A stretch of 64,000 nt of DNA from NCBI GenBank assembly GCA_025266875.1, contig JALLLT010000014.1:868001-932000 (forward strand), in the 5' to 3' direction. A program made the position numbers and the translations under genes. Source of the stretch: Fennellomyces sp. T-0311. Taxonomy: Eukaryota > Mucoromycota > Mucoromycetes > Mucorales > Lichtheimiaceae. Below, one piece after another: positions 34,951 to 47,032 of the stretch; position 1 is the first letter of the stretch, and each line of letters begins with the position of its first letter. The notes under the pieces are model-generated. The model was not told the origin of the DNA. It worked only from the letters and a program-made list of their open reading frames with translations, and did not search any database.

Positions 34951-36384
34951 AAATATCGATAGTAACTTTCGTTGGTTTACGTGTATACTTATGCTCTGTC
35001 GTTCGAATGTTGGTTTCGGTATACCACTTCAACATGTATATGGCAGCCTTATTTATACCCAGAGCCACTCACTCAACAATCTTGATATAAGAAGAATCAA
35101 GCTTTGCATATTAATCTATGACAATACAATGTATATGTCTATGGATAATGCTTAAAAAGTCCAAGTCAGCTTCTGGGTTATGAAAAAAGCATTGCAATGT
35201 AGGATCCACTATTTGTAATGATGTATTGCCTTGGAGGAAATGCATATTTATCAGACTAATAACTATACTATCTCATCTGTGACAAAAAAGTCTATAGATA
35301 GAGGCCATCGCAAGCAACGAGCTCACACAGTAAGCAGCCTGGAATAACTGTTCCGTTTAATCATAGATGTCAAGCGCCGTTAATATCGTTGCAACATGCG
35401 ATATAGCCAATTAAAAGTTATCGGAATCGTCAGTAGAATAAAACAATTTCATAGAGTTCCAGTGAGAGTCTACTGGTTATGGATTATATATTTATTTACA
35501 TACGGTTGAGACCAAGAGTTGCCAGACATGGAATGCTGCGTAACAGGATTTCCTCATCTGAATGGCCACTTCTTTGCGAATGTGTCGAGGCTGGCTCTTG
35601 AGCGTAAGCGCTTTAGGGTGGTGGTGGTTAAAGTATCCAAGGCTGTGAATGGTGTAGACGTTGCCAAAGTGCAGAACCGAGTGATAGTACCGCCCAAATG
35701 AATCGCCGATTTCAAAGGTCAAGCAAAGACCTGCGCATTGTGATAACTGACTGCATTCAGATTTTTAGCAATTATAAATTTCTGAATGCTGGCTCTTGAA
35801 CGAGTGCGGTACGTAGAGTGGTTAAGCGTGTTAAATCCCATTTTTCAAACTTTTATTATGCTGAATACATGATTATAATGCTCTTAATTTATATAGTTAC
35901 CTATTAACATCAAGTAGATGATTGGATAAATTCGGACAGGGGACTATTGGAAGGTAAAGGATTGTGCCCGCAATTGAAAAAGGTGATTATCTAAAGAGTG
36001 CATGTACTATATTATCACATTTAGTTACGCAGTGAAAGAACGTAATTGTTAGCTTGGATGACCAATTCGCTCCATTCCTCGCATGCTTATTGAAAAGAAC
36101 ATTTTAGCTGGCCCTTTCTCGCCACCTTTGTCTATTATATTGGTGTTAGAGACGACGATAACCCCTAAATATTATCTTTGGTTATCAAAGCGACGGTATC
36201 GAAATTGATAATATGCGAATTATTCCAATATTATACATTTTCATCAGAGTGGCAGTCGCATTCAATCCGATTGCATGCTTTGCTTTCTATGAGACACTTT
36301 TTATGTAATTATTTAAACAAAGAAAATTCATGCCAGCAGTGCTATTTTTTCGTTTATGAAAGTGGAAGGTTACGAAAAAACATT

Positions 36385-37948
36385 TTAGAGGGAGAGGGAG
36401 TCAGCGTAGGGGAGGCTGTAAAGATCACCCAAAGCAGCGGTAGTTGCCTTACCGCTCAACAACTTCTCAGCAACCTATAAGGATAAGTCAGTCTCTATCA
36501 CGTCCATTGTAACAAAAAAACCGTTATTACCTTGGCAACATCCGAAGCAGAAACCTTGTCAAGAGCAGCGGCAGCATCAGCAGCGGAGGTATACTTGCCA
36601 GCGAGGAGAGCCTAAACAACAAAATACGATCAGCCTCACTTATTATCAAACCCATTATTCCTGTGTATAAAATTTACCTGGGCACCAACGGTTTCCAGAC
36701 GATCCAAGCGAGTCTCGAAGCCAGAAACGGCAGCGAACTTGGCCTGTGCAACGGCTCTGGCAAAGTCTTGCTCAGAGATACCAGAGGCAACAGCCTTCAA
36801 CTGCTCGGCAGCGGCAGCAGCAGCAGAGGCAATACCAGAGGAAGGAGCCGAAGCGTAGACACCAAAGAGACCAGCATCAGAGTAACCAATGTTGAAAGCC
36901 TTCAATTCAGCGCCATTCAACTTGGCAGCAGTCTCACCAAGAAGACCAGCGGCAGCAGCGAACTGGACGCGCTGTTCACCACCCAAAGCGAAACGGAGAA
37001 CCTGAGCAGCGGCGTACTCGGCCGAGTTGAGAGGAGCACCCTCGAAAGCAAGGACAAAGTGGTTCTTAGCCGAAGCAGCCTCGACGCGGGATTCACCACC
37101 AAAGTACTTGGTAGCAGGAACAGTGGATTGACCAGCAGGGACATCGATGAAAGTTTCAGCGAACTTTTGAACGGTTTCCAAAGAAAGACCCGAGCCAACA
37201 AGAGCAATGTTGCCGCTCTTGAAGAGCTCAGCAGCGTAGCTCTTGACAGCGGCGTTGTTGACGGGGCTGGCGCGGCTGGCGAAGATCGAGTTACCGAGAC
37301 CGTTACGGAAGGCAGCGGCGTGAGCAGCTTCGAACACAGCAGCTTCAGGGGACGAAGCAGCATTGGCGGATTCGGCGGCAGTCTGCTTAGCAACATCGAC
37401 GAATTCGTGGTCTTGGAACTTTTGGTTCGAGACGACATCTCCCAACACTTCAGCGAATTGAGCACTATCAACAAAACGAATAAGCATTTCCCAATATTCC
37501 ATGATCTCTCTCTCTCTTTCTCTCTCTTCCTATCTCTTTCAACTCACGCATCACCGCTCAAGAACTCGGCAGAGTAGACAATCGATTCGCGGGTCAAGTT
37601 GGCGGACAAAACGCCACCGGCCAACTCGGTTTCACGAGTAATACGGAATGCAGTGCGCTTGGCGTTGTTCTAACAATTCATTCGTATAAATAACGCGCAA
37701 CTCGTCCATGACGTCTCTTGTCTCACCTTGAAACCATAGTTCTTCAAGACATGGGCAACACCCTTGGTGGATTCGACACGCGAACCGCCATTAACGACGA
37801 CGGACAAACCAGCAGTAGGGCCGGCTTCTTCGATCGAGGCAACGGTGACACCGTTCTGGGCTTTGCTGATTTGGGCGGCGGCGGTGGTGCTGTACGCCTT
37901 GGAGGCACTGCTGGGAATGGATGCGAAAGCTCTGCGCGCGGCCAACAT
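36385..37948 (-). CDS. QCR2: Cytochrome b-c1 complex core subunit 2
   Basis: Five exons, 37727-37948, 37548-37669, 36678-37464, 36531-36611 and 36385-36474, sum to 433 aa. The N-terminus, MLAARRAFASIPSSASKAYS, is a clear mitochondrial presequence. The body has the fold of the mitochondrial processing peptidase family (M16): GVTVASIEEAGPTAGLSVV, then HVLKNYGFK, ITRETELAGGVLSANLTRE, and the second domain with LRFALGGEQRVQFA and the very Ala-rich C-terminal part. The HxxEH zinc site of active peptidases is absent, as expected for core 2, a structural part of respiratory complex III facing the matrix. Strong codon bias suggests high expression. MPP-alpha and core 1 are less likely given the length and sequence flavour. 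Confidence 0.9.
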
Positions 37949-40900
37949 TTGTGTATAGAGTGGGGGAGATTATAAAGGCGCTGTTATATTTTTTTGTTAC
38001 TTTGCAAGAAAAAATTGGCTTGCGCTGCCCTTGTCTAGAGTTACAACCCCGATAACTTTTGTTGTTGATGACGTATCGCGTCGCTGGACAGATATCGTAC
38101 GAGGAAATGCGACAACAGGTACTTTCTCCTTCTTATTGAACACTAAACACCTGAGACAGTACTGTCAATTGCTTTGTGAATGCCTTGCAGAATCCTATTG
38201 GCAATTGTCTTCTTTTCCAATGCTAATGTACCTGTCATTTTTTCCGTTCTATATTGCCATGCCAGCATCCAAACAATCGACATATGGTGTACACCGAATT
38301 GCTTTTTTCAGAATACTGGCAAATAGTTTTTAATATACCAGTGATTACTTTCAACTTGACAGTTCAGTACGCTGTTGAAGAAACTTGGCGCTTACTATAA
38401 GTTATAGTACTTCACAACAAAGTCCACCTGCTAAGGAACTCATCAGGAAAGCTTGTTGCCAGGAAAAGCGTTGTTATGCTGTCAAAGGCTGTATTTGCAC
38501 TGGGCAACAGTTTAATGCTAGGCAGCAAAGCAGGGCGTGGTTTACGTTATCATAGAAGCAGTGTTGCTATGGTGCCAAAAGCATTACCATCATGTTGTCA
38601 AACATTACCTGTGCACGGACCATCAATTTGCTACTAGGTAAAAAAAAAGCGAACGTGGCCCGAACTACTATGGCAGCGCTGTTTCTATGGTAACCTTAAA
38701 GTTGTCATTAGCCTATCGATCCACTGGATAAGCCTAACAACCACTTGGTAGCTCTGCATTCGCGGCTGTTGACAACTTTCTTTTATAGCATAGAGCGAAA
38801 CGTCCTAGGACACATTCGTGTAAAGTAGGCTTTCGCCAATTAGGGTCAATGAAAAAGTCTCGTATTCACTTACCTTTAAAGTCTATACGTTAATATTACA
38901 TATCGTGTTTCACGTTCTTCCTGTGAGTACATACCCTGCTGAATAATGAATGGCTAGTATGTACGTAAGAACATGCCAGAGGAGCTTGATCAGCTGGTAG
39001 AAGAGGAGAAAAATAGCGAGTTTTATTATCTACAAATCCACACAACGCACCACACTGTATGCTGCGCGTACCCGGTGCTTGCTACAAAAGTATGCGCGGA
39101 AAGCACGGGTGACGCGAAAAAAAAACATTCACAAGCCAAATGAGTTTTCATTGGCCGGCAGAACATATAACCATGGTCACTGGGTCATATTTCCCGAGCA
39201 GTATAAAAAGGGCGTCATGCTGCGCAACCCTGAGCGCGTTGGGTCTTTTTTTTTTCTTACCGGTTCTGGCTTCCAGTAAGTAAGGTAGGTCATTAGCTAG
39301 AAATGAAACATGTCCTTAGTCCTCGGCCCAGCAATCCAGTGGCTGGGAGGGATCTACAATTGGGAAGCCAGCAAGATGCACACCGGTCGCGCCTGTACTC
39401 TTATTTGCTTCGCTGCGAATCCCCGAAAAAAAAGAAAGAAAGAACCGGCACCCCCCGCAGGAAAAAAAAAGAAAAAAGAGAAAAGCCTCCTGCCAGCGCA
39501 GACGAGTACAGGCGCTATGGGACCAGACGACCCAGTACCTTCCCGTGGTTGGTCCTGTCAGTATCGAGCTTGTTCTCGAGAAGCTAAATCTGGGTCATGT
39601 ATGTCTTTCAATAAAGCAAGCACTTTGAACCGTACTTTGACAGAGTCGCGCAGTCATGTCCATAACCAATCTATCACAATGGCTGTTGCTGTTAATCACT
39701 TGCCAACGCGCTTGACCATTCAAATGCAACCGCGCAATCACTGCGATCACTTGGCCACAATGCCTGGTGATTGTCAAATTAGTCTTCATAACGGCAGATC
39801 ATAAAGTTGGTTCGCTTATGCAGCAGCCAAAGCATTGCCTTATACGGACGCTTCTTCGGAGTGCTTTAAGCTTTTGAAGCAAGTCCGTCATGATCCGTTG
39901 GTCGAGTATTATTAGATGATGGTTTGCTTCGTTTTTTGTAATGGGTAGCCCCAGTACAAAGTAACGCGAAACACCTTAGTTTTCGCTGGTGGTATCATTT
40001 GAGACTGAGATATACGGCAAAGATAGGCCAAGCTTCGAACGAACCGACCAAAAAAGTAGAGCCTGTATACAGCATATCTGAAAAGCACAGAAAATAAAAA
40101 AAGCATAGGGAACGGAATGTACTGTATAGAAAAAGCTTACAAAATTATCTTTAAATACGTAGTTCAACAAAAAAAGCTCTATTACCATAGTTATTACCTT
40201 GTATCATGGGAACGAGTCTATTTATTACCACCAGCGCTGTAGCTGTGGTAGCCACTATATCTTTATTTCCTACTATAAGCGTGGACTAAATTGTCAAGAA
40301 CGTGTTCACGCTTTTTGATATGGCCGTGCCAAATTGCAGAACTCGCACTGAAACCGGATGCACGGATTGTCAAAGCGAGTATGCCAGCTTTGAAAAGTCA
40401 AAGTCAGAGTATGGAGCGAGGTGCACCAAACCTTTCAGGTATGTATACATTTTCCTACATACCCTTTATATGTTTTTGAATGACGTTACAGACGACGATA
40501 AAAGTTAATGCATGAATGATGCGTGTCTACATGGTTGTCAAAGTAGCCAAAACCCCAGGTTGCCCTCATTAAATTATGGATCCACATCATTTATTGTACA
40601 CGGTCTCATCCATGATCTCGCGTGGAACCTGTAGACGAATTTTCCAATGCGATATATACCACATACAAGGCTTTCCAAGTTTTCCAGAGCAGAAGTTTCA
40701 ATGCAATTAAAAAGTCCTTAGCATCCTTGATGATTACCTTTGAAATTTTGATCCGTTTCTACATAAAGGCTTCTCCGCAATATGCCATCTGTTGGCTCGG
40801 TATATGGCACATGTTCATTCATGCAGCCAAACTCAACTTTCTGCGGTGTCTCTTCTCATTCACTAAAAAGGCTGCCAGAGAATTTAGGCTTGTTCAATAC

Positions 40901-41079
40901 TTGAGATAACATAGCCTTGGAAAAGCGTATCCTATTAGCTCACTGGAGGTAAACCCAAAGCGCTGAATTTTGGTGGAGATCCACAGCATGATTTTTTGTT
41001 TCTTCCAGTCCTGTCAACTTTTTTTTTTCGACTTTCCCGATCAACCGCGGCTTGCGTGTTTCCGATCTTGTAGCCAATC
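37949..41079. other. Long intergenic region
   Basis: About 3.1 kb. Upstream of QCR2 is its promoter. From 38450 to 38770 there are several gttgctatgg/gttgccagg words (see findings). A tataaaaagg box sits at about 39202 and a T10 run at about 39246, with no gene I can attach. ORFs at 39079-39804 have low-complexity Lys runs and no domain. A dispersed repeat copy occupies about 40340-40860. Confidence 0.45.
40340..40860. repeat. Dispersed degenerate repeat, copy 2
   Basis: Partner of the stretch at 5700-6170. This copy is better preserved near its start, where a frame with several Cys (PNCRTRTETGCTDCQ, then SKSEYGARCTKPF) leads to a gtatgt that could be an old intron donor. That makes a decayed multicopy gene or a transposon coding region plausible. 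No terminal repeats are visible. Confidence 0.65.
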
Positions 41080-43374
41080 ATGACCGGTCATAGGAAGAAG
41101 CCATTCAGTGGCAAGGCAAAGAAGGCACAGCTTCAAGCCAAAAAGGCGCGAAAGGCAGCGCAAGCAGAACGCGAACAAGATCAACCACAGACTAGTAAAT
41201 GCGACCATGCCAGCACCCATGTCAGTCATATTTAAATCTTGCGCAAAAATGGCATAGATCCTCCGGTGGCATTGTCTCAAACATTTGTCAAAGGCTCGCC
41301 CACGGTCCCGACCAGTTATTCTCTGGATGGTCGACGCGGTGGTAGTGGCAGAAACAAGCAAGTTTCTCAAGGCAACATAGCCATAAGACATTAACGTGTT
41401 TATCATAGACTGGTATCGATGTTTGAGAAGCTATCCAGTGAGACTGTTGAACGCGCTCGTCTTGCAAGCATGAAGCCTTTTGAACGACTCCCCCAGGTGG
41501 GTGTTTCTTCTTTCAACGGCAGCATATATGCATAGCTCATACAGCGCAGACTGCACTGGAGGTCGGCATTGACTCGTATTCTGAATCGATCGACTTTCCC
41601 AAACGGCCCAAATGGGACTACGGCATGAACAAAGAGCAGGTGGAGTCGGGCGAGACCGAGTATTTTGAGAACTGGGTGAAGGATATATACACACGATACG
41701 GAGACGATACGCGTGGTCAACTCAGCTGGTTCGAGCATAATCTGGAAGTTTGGCGTCAGCTGTAAGTCTTTTGGCTCGCGATAAACGTGCAATGCATTGA
41801 CGAGAGAGCATTGTGCAGTTGGCGCGTACTGGAAATAAGCGACATTGTGCTGGTTGTGATGGATATTCGCCATCCGTTGCTCCATTTTCCCCGCGCGTTG
41901 TACGAGTATGTGACGCGCGACCTGAAACGCAAGATTGTTGGCATTTTCAACAAGGTCTGAATCGATGGCATGGACCAGAAACCGCCCAACTCACGTTTTT
42001 TTTAACTCTAGGTGGACTTGGTATCCGAATTCACAGTATTCGCATGGACCAAGTACTTTGAGGAACAGTTTCCCGAGCTGCATATTGCGTGTTTCAGCTG
42101 CTATCCGCGTGACGAAAAACTGATTGATGATACCAAAACATGTAAGATCGTTGACGCCGAGCTTGACTGTGGATGCTGATGAGCGTGTAAGATGCACTCA
42201 AGATGCGCGCCAAGCGACCGCGTAAACGGTACTTCCAAGCGCAAGGCGTGCGGGCAGTGTTGGAAGCATGCAAGGATGTCAAGCTGGAGAAAAAGGGCGT
42301 CAAGGTGGACTGGGCCGCGTTGATGGCTCGGTACGACAAGCGCGACACTGCAACGTCGGAGTCTGATGAAGAAGAAGGCTACGAGGACGGAGATGACGAC
42401 AGTGACACGGGCAGTATGGCTGGCTTGGGTAAGTGTGTACTAGCGCAAAGAGTTCAATTCAGCTAAGTGATACATCGTAATGCTTCCAGATGACGAGTTT
42501 AGTCGAATCATGGACATCACCAGTGAACAAGTCACTCCCCACCACGATTACGTGACGCTGGGCCTGGTGGGGCACCCCAACGTGGGCAAGAGCAGTCTGA
42601 TCAACAGCATCATGCAGCGTACGGTGGTGAGTACCAGCCGGACGCCAGGTAATGCTTGCCTCTCGACAGGAAAGCATGGCCGTTAATTTCGTTCAAAACA
42701 ACAGGGCACACGAAGCATTTCCAAACGATCCATCTTTGCGAGAATGTCCGTCTGTGCGACTCGCCCGGGCTGGTGTTCCCAACCTTACTCCCTCGTGCGC
42801 TGCAGGTATAAAATATTTGGACCCATAAAGAGAACATAGCCTAACCGTTTGTCAGGTGCTATCGGGCATGTATCCCATTGCGCAAGTGCAGGAACCGTAC
42901 AGTGTAGTCCAGTACCTAGCAGAGCGTGTGCCCGTCGAAAAGATTCTGTCGTTGACCCCGCCGGATTTGGACAACGCGCTATCGTACAGATGGTCCGCTT
43001 GGTCTATCTGCGAAGGTACACAACAAAGAGAAACAAAGTTACCGTCTCACAATGACGATTAATATAACGGACTAGCCTACGCGATCCAACGAGGCTTCTT
43101 CACGGCCCAGGCGGCCCGCCCGGATGTCTACCGCGCGGCCAATACCATTCTCCGATTCACCAACGACGGCCGCATCCTCATGTCGTTCAAGCCCATTGGT
43201 TTCTTTACCAGCAGCAAGTACGAAAAGCTACGCGTGGAGGAGGCGTCCAAGCAGCGGCACGAGTCCGACGAGGATGAGGATCACAGCGAAGAAGAGGAGG
43301 CTCCTCGAGATAGTGGCAAAATTGACATCCAGGGAGGGGCATTTGCTTTATTAGCCGATCAATCGGACGCATAA
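41080..43374 (+). CDS. GNL1-like circularly permuted GTPase
   Basis: Eleven exons, 41080-41194, 41258-41357, 41409-41496, 41550-41761, 41819-41954, 42012-42141, 42192-42428, 42490-42648, 42705-42805, 42856-43015 and 43076-43374, sum to 578 aa (human GNL1 has 607). The G motifs come in permuted order: G4 FNKVDL first, then G1 GHPNVGKSS, then G3 DSPG in CDSPGLVFP, as in the YlqF/YawG group that acts in ribosome assembly. Family landmarks include KKPFSGKAKKAQLQ at the N-terminus, LSWFEHNLEVWRQLWRVLE, GHTKHFQTIHL and VLSGMYPIAQVQEPY. Acidic segments flank the core. Intron 2 has a GC donor (GCAAGT at 41358); only that site keeps NKLVSMFEKL in frame. GNL1-type rather than LSG1-type is indicated by the N-terminus and the YPIAQ-QEPY block. 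Confidence 0.9.
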
Positions 43375-43391
43375 AAACGAAAAAGAGCGCG

Positions 43392-43421
43392 CGCGTGTGT
43401 GTGTCTGTGTGTGTGTGTGTT
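43392..43421. repeat. (GT)n microsatellite
   Basis: An alternating gc/gt stretch with one interruption lies between the stop of the GNL1-like gene and the LSB5-like gene, in the 3' untranslated or intergenic space. Confidence 0.85.
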
Positions 43422-43571
43422 GCTGAGCAAAATGACACAAGAAAGCCTTGTGCTGCGGCGGAACATGCAGCTCCCCGACAAGACGGGCAGGGGGTTCGCC
43501 TTTAACCGCATTGTTGTACCATTTTTTTGGGCTCTTTTTTCCCTCTTTTTCTTCATATTCGACCGCCAGCT

Positions 43572-45109
43572 ATGGGTATCTTTACCGAAGAAATACAGAA
43601 AACTTCCATTACCTTTTATATTGGTATGTCCACGGCTCGTGTAGTCAGACGCCGCATTGACCTTCGTTTTCCGCCATTAGAACGACTCTCCAACTATGAA
43701 GAGATCGACTGGTACATTGTGCAGCAATTGACAGAATCCATCCAAATGCAAGAGGCCGGTCCGCGAGAGGCTATTGAGGCTGTGCGCAAACGGCTCAAGC
43801 ATGGCACGACACAGCAGAAGCTTCGGGTGATCGATGTAAAGCGAGGAAAGAGCAGGCGACAGAGTGGCAAAGACGCTTATCACGTTTCCATTACAGGTTC
43901 TCAAGTTGCTTATGGAAAACACCAGCGAAAAGTTCCATCGTAAGTGATTGACAGCCCATGGAAACGGCGGGAAAATTGACAAACGGAGATAGGACAACTG
44001 GTGTCCAACGAGAAAATGCGGGAACGGCTTGATCTGATCGTATCGTCATCCGTAAGCAAACACCCCTTCCTCCCTTTCGAACAAAGGAAAACCTGTTTGA
44101 TAACATATGCAATTCCCCTAGAGCGAGGATGTCAAAGTACGCAAGGCGTTGTTAAGCGTGTTGGGCGCATGGGCAGTAAAGTACAAGAGCGAGCCTGGCA
44201 TGCACGTGTTGGCGGACATGTACGAAAACGGTCGCAAAAAGTTAAACTTGGTAAGGCAGAAGAAGATGGAGTGGATTACGTGATAGTAACCAAGGAGGGT
44301 GTTTCTTTTCCCAGCCTAAACGAACGGGCAGTGGCAGTGCTGCACCACCACGATCGCCTTCCACAGTTGAAGCAACAACCCCTGCAATGCCGCCTCGCCC
44401 TGTTCAGCAGCCTTCGCCGCCGCCGCCAACACGGCCACAGCAGAAACGACAATCCTTACCACCAGCGGCCAAGCCTGCCGAAGTACGCACCAAGCCACGA
44501 AGTAGCAGCACGGCTGGCCAGCAACCCCAGCGCACCTTCAATCTGGAGGCGGCCAAGCCAAAGATCATCCAAGAAGTCGCGTTGGCCAACCAAAACATCA
44601 ACAACCTGGTCAACGCGCTCAAGTTCATCAACACAAGCGAAGATCGATGGGAAATTGATCTGCGACACGACCAGCGGCTTCAGGACTATCGCCAACGGTG
44701 CGAGGATTCGAAAAAGAAGATCGTGCGATATGCTCGATTGGTGGAGGACGAAGAGTGGATCGGTACGTTGTTGGCGACAAATGAGGAACTGTTAAAGGCG
44801 TTGGAGATGTACGAGGCCATGTCGGTGGGCGAAGTGCCCGTCAATATGCCATCCACACCGCCATCCCCACTATCGCCCCAGCCATTGTCACCTCAACACA
44901 CTCGATCTCCGCCTCCTCCACCCGCCCTGCGCTCCGAGGAAACCATCCGTGATTTGGCTGGATTAAGGCTGTCGTCCACACCCCCTCCCACAACCGACAG
45001 CAGCCTCAGCCGGGCATCAGCAAGCAGCGCAGATCCGTTTGCAGATCCGTTTGCCGATCCCGTCGATGAAGTGCCGGACATCCCTGCTGATAAAAAGCGT
45101 CTGGGGTAA
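43572..45109 (+). CDS. LSB5-like protein with VHS and GAT domains
   Basis: Five exons, 43572-43835, 43897-43939, 43993-44051, 44122-44250 and 44315-45109, give 429 aa. The N-terminal 165 residues form a VHS domain (MGIFTEEIQKTSITFYI, GPREAIEAVRKRLKHG, VLKLLMENTSEKFH, VRKALLSVLGAWAVKYKSEPG). A Pro-rich linker leads to a helical GAT-like domain (IIQEVALANQNINNLV through LLATNEELLKALEMYE), and the tail is Pro/Ser-rich with repeated ADPF words. This is the layout of yeast Lsb5, which links ubiquitin, Arf-type GTPases and actin at endocytic and endosomal sites; GGA adaptors share it but have a C-terminal ear, missing here. At the 3' end, CTGGGGTAAGCC can be read as a stop (TAA) or as a GTAAGC donor leading to a short last exon (about 45168-45182); I take the simple stop. 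Confidence 0.85.
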
Positions 45110-45264
45110 GCCTTTTTCTTAGCTTCTTTTTATTTCGCGACGCTGTGCTTATACGCAAAATCGTAGTGAGCTTGTGCTTTAAGTTGAATGTCCTTCTACC
45201 TGCCTATATCTTCATTATATCACCATCTCTATATTTATATGCTCGCTTCAATGTTTATTCGTTT
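45110..45264. other. 3' flank of LSB5-like gene
   Basis: AT-rich. It may contain a short alternative last intron of the LSB5-like gene, with a GTAAGC donor at 45106 and a TCGTAG acceptor near 45165. Beyond it begins the relic described next. Confidence 0.35.
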
Positions 45265-45831
45265 TTATCCAAATTGGCACGAAAACCCAACTGGCCCCAG
45301 GGGCTGCAGGAATATTTACTGTTTTTCGTTTGGCACGGACATGCCACGTACTGCCAAACACCCACGTTTTATACTGAGCATTCAGACGATTCTGAGCACA
45401 AAGCAACCATCCTTGGTTGTGTCCACAGACTCCTATCCACATGGTGCCGGCATTCAATGAGACCGGCAGCAAATCTTGGCTTGACATGACCATCAACGCA
45501 TCGCACACTTCTTTGTGATGCTGTTCAACTCCTTGCCGAAATCGCCTTGGAAGGCTTTGGCTCCTTTCTGGAGCATCGCTTGATCCTTTGCGATTCCGTC
45601 AATGATCTTTGTGACATGGGTCAGCTCTTAGGCTGTCAGTACGTTGAGCAGAACTGATACTTTGTCCGATGTACACCGTGCAGAGGAGAAACTAGCGTTT
45701 TGAAGCACGCCGTCGGGTCTAATAACATGTCATTGTTCCGCGTAAGCATCAAGGACGCAGCGTCTTTTGTGACGTCAAACTGGAAACTTGATGTTTCGAT
45801 CCATGCGCATGTGAATGCAAAATATACATAG
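45265..45831 (+). pseudogene. Unidentified degenerate coding relic
   Basis: Protein-like segments follow each other on the plus strand but change frame and are broken by stops. About 45357-45457 reads ILSIQTILSTKQPSLVVS then DSYPHGAGIQ. After a shift come ETGSKSWLDMTINASH, a second shift near 45514, AVQLLAEIALEGFGSFLE and LCDSVNDLCDMGQLLG; then an in-frame TGA at 45655; then the same frame continues (YFVRCTPCRGE, MSLFRVSIKDAASFV) to TAG at 45829-45831. The run of 100 or more near-open codons with sensible composition argues for an old gene. I do not recognise the family. Confidence 0.4.
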
Positions 45832-47032
45832 AATCACCACACAATGATGGATCGGAAGAAAAGCGTGACACGCCATGTCCGTAGCACCAAAGGGTCACTC
45901 AGTGCCATGTGCTACGAGGCGAGTCAGAGATAATAAAGAGTACAAACCCCGGATACAAGGGCGGGTATTGCGCATTCTTATCCCATTCTGCAGCATCATG
46001 GCTGAGCTATTTTATCAGCAAACTGCCCTCTATGCTATTTATATATCCCAACCATGAATGACCTCATTGCACCATTAGTCATTTTCACAGTTACCAATCA
46101 GCTCAAATAAGAAAGAGAGGATCATGTTTGGTTAGAATGGAATCTTGTGGCTAGCGAAATTGCCTTATTCATGCTTCTTTCCTTATGGCATGAGCCGCGG
46201 GCGACGCATTGTTCTTAGTCTGAGTAATGTGTCCTGCATATCGACATGTCACAGGAGCTTTGCCTGGTGTGACACGACATCCAGCGGTTGGGGGGTGAGT
46301 GAGTGCGAATGATGAAAAAGTACGACTCGTCGCCGAAAGAAAAAAAAAAGTTTTTCAGTGTCCGTAGTGTTGACAAGGGAACGATCAAAACTTTAAAAGA
46401 GAGCCGGCGTTGCCAGCGACGCGCCATGTCTTTCTTCTTGCTAAGCAACCGTAGCAACTTTTACAGGTATGGATCTTTCCGGGTGCGGTTCAAACGCTTG
46501 TTGGGTGCGCGAGATGATGAGGTAATAAACAAGCATAGTTCAACTGAACATACATGGCTTGAAACCCCATTCCGTGTTGAACAATTCTTTCGCCCCTAGC
46601 TGATTGCGCACTCAATGAGCGAATGAGACGGGTTGTGGCACGACTTGAAAAATACTTATTCGTCAACATTTAGGACGGTAGGCGCGGATATACCAGGATA
46701 GTATAGATTAAAATCGCAAAGATTTCGATATGAACCTGAATAAAATAAAGCGAAAAAAATATGCGCGGGAGATCATCCATGAGTGGCGTGTCCCCAAAAC
46801 GCACATGTGTTGAAAAAAGCTCGTGTGTGCAGCCTGTGTGTGTGTGAAAAAACCTCCAAAAAACCGAGCATGCGTTTCAGAAAAGAAAATCACAAGTGAC
46901 GTCTTGCTACTCCTCTTTTTTTTTTCTTCTTCTTGTGCCCTTCCTACTTTGTTGCTACTCTTTCCTTTCTCTTTTTCCTTCACCCAATACCCTTACCCGC
47001 TTAGTGCCTTTTTTTTCTCCGTAGAACCGACA
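45832..47032. other. Intergenic region upstream of the CC1-box gene
   Basis: About 1.2 kb. Near 46370-46450 there are gttgccagcgac and an inverted pair, cttgctaagcaac and gtagcaac. From 46820 the sequence becomes very pyrimidine-rich on the plus strand, as is common in fungal promoters and 5' leaders, ending in the acaATG start context at 47033. No separate gene is recognised. Confidence 0.4.

Noticed and set aside
36663..37577. 304-codon plus-strand ORF
   Set aside because: It lies antisense to the large QCR2 exon, is Ser/Gly-rich in the way an antisense of Ala-rich codons is, and has no domain.
39195..39260. TATA box followed by a T10 run, considered as a Pol III small RNA gene
   Set aside because: Only about 20 nt would lie between a start 30 bp after the TATA box and the T run, too short for any known small RNA, and no U6 or tRNA boxes are present.
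39310..39804. 164-codon ORF with Lys-rich low-complexity start
   Set aside because: The Lys runs come from poly-A stretches; no domain and no intron logic, so coding is doubtful.
43836..43943. Read-through of the first LSB5 exon into intron 1
   Set aside because: Removing 43836-43896 restores the conserved VHS helix VLKLLMENTSEKFH, so the read-through ending is an artefact.
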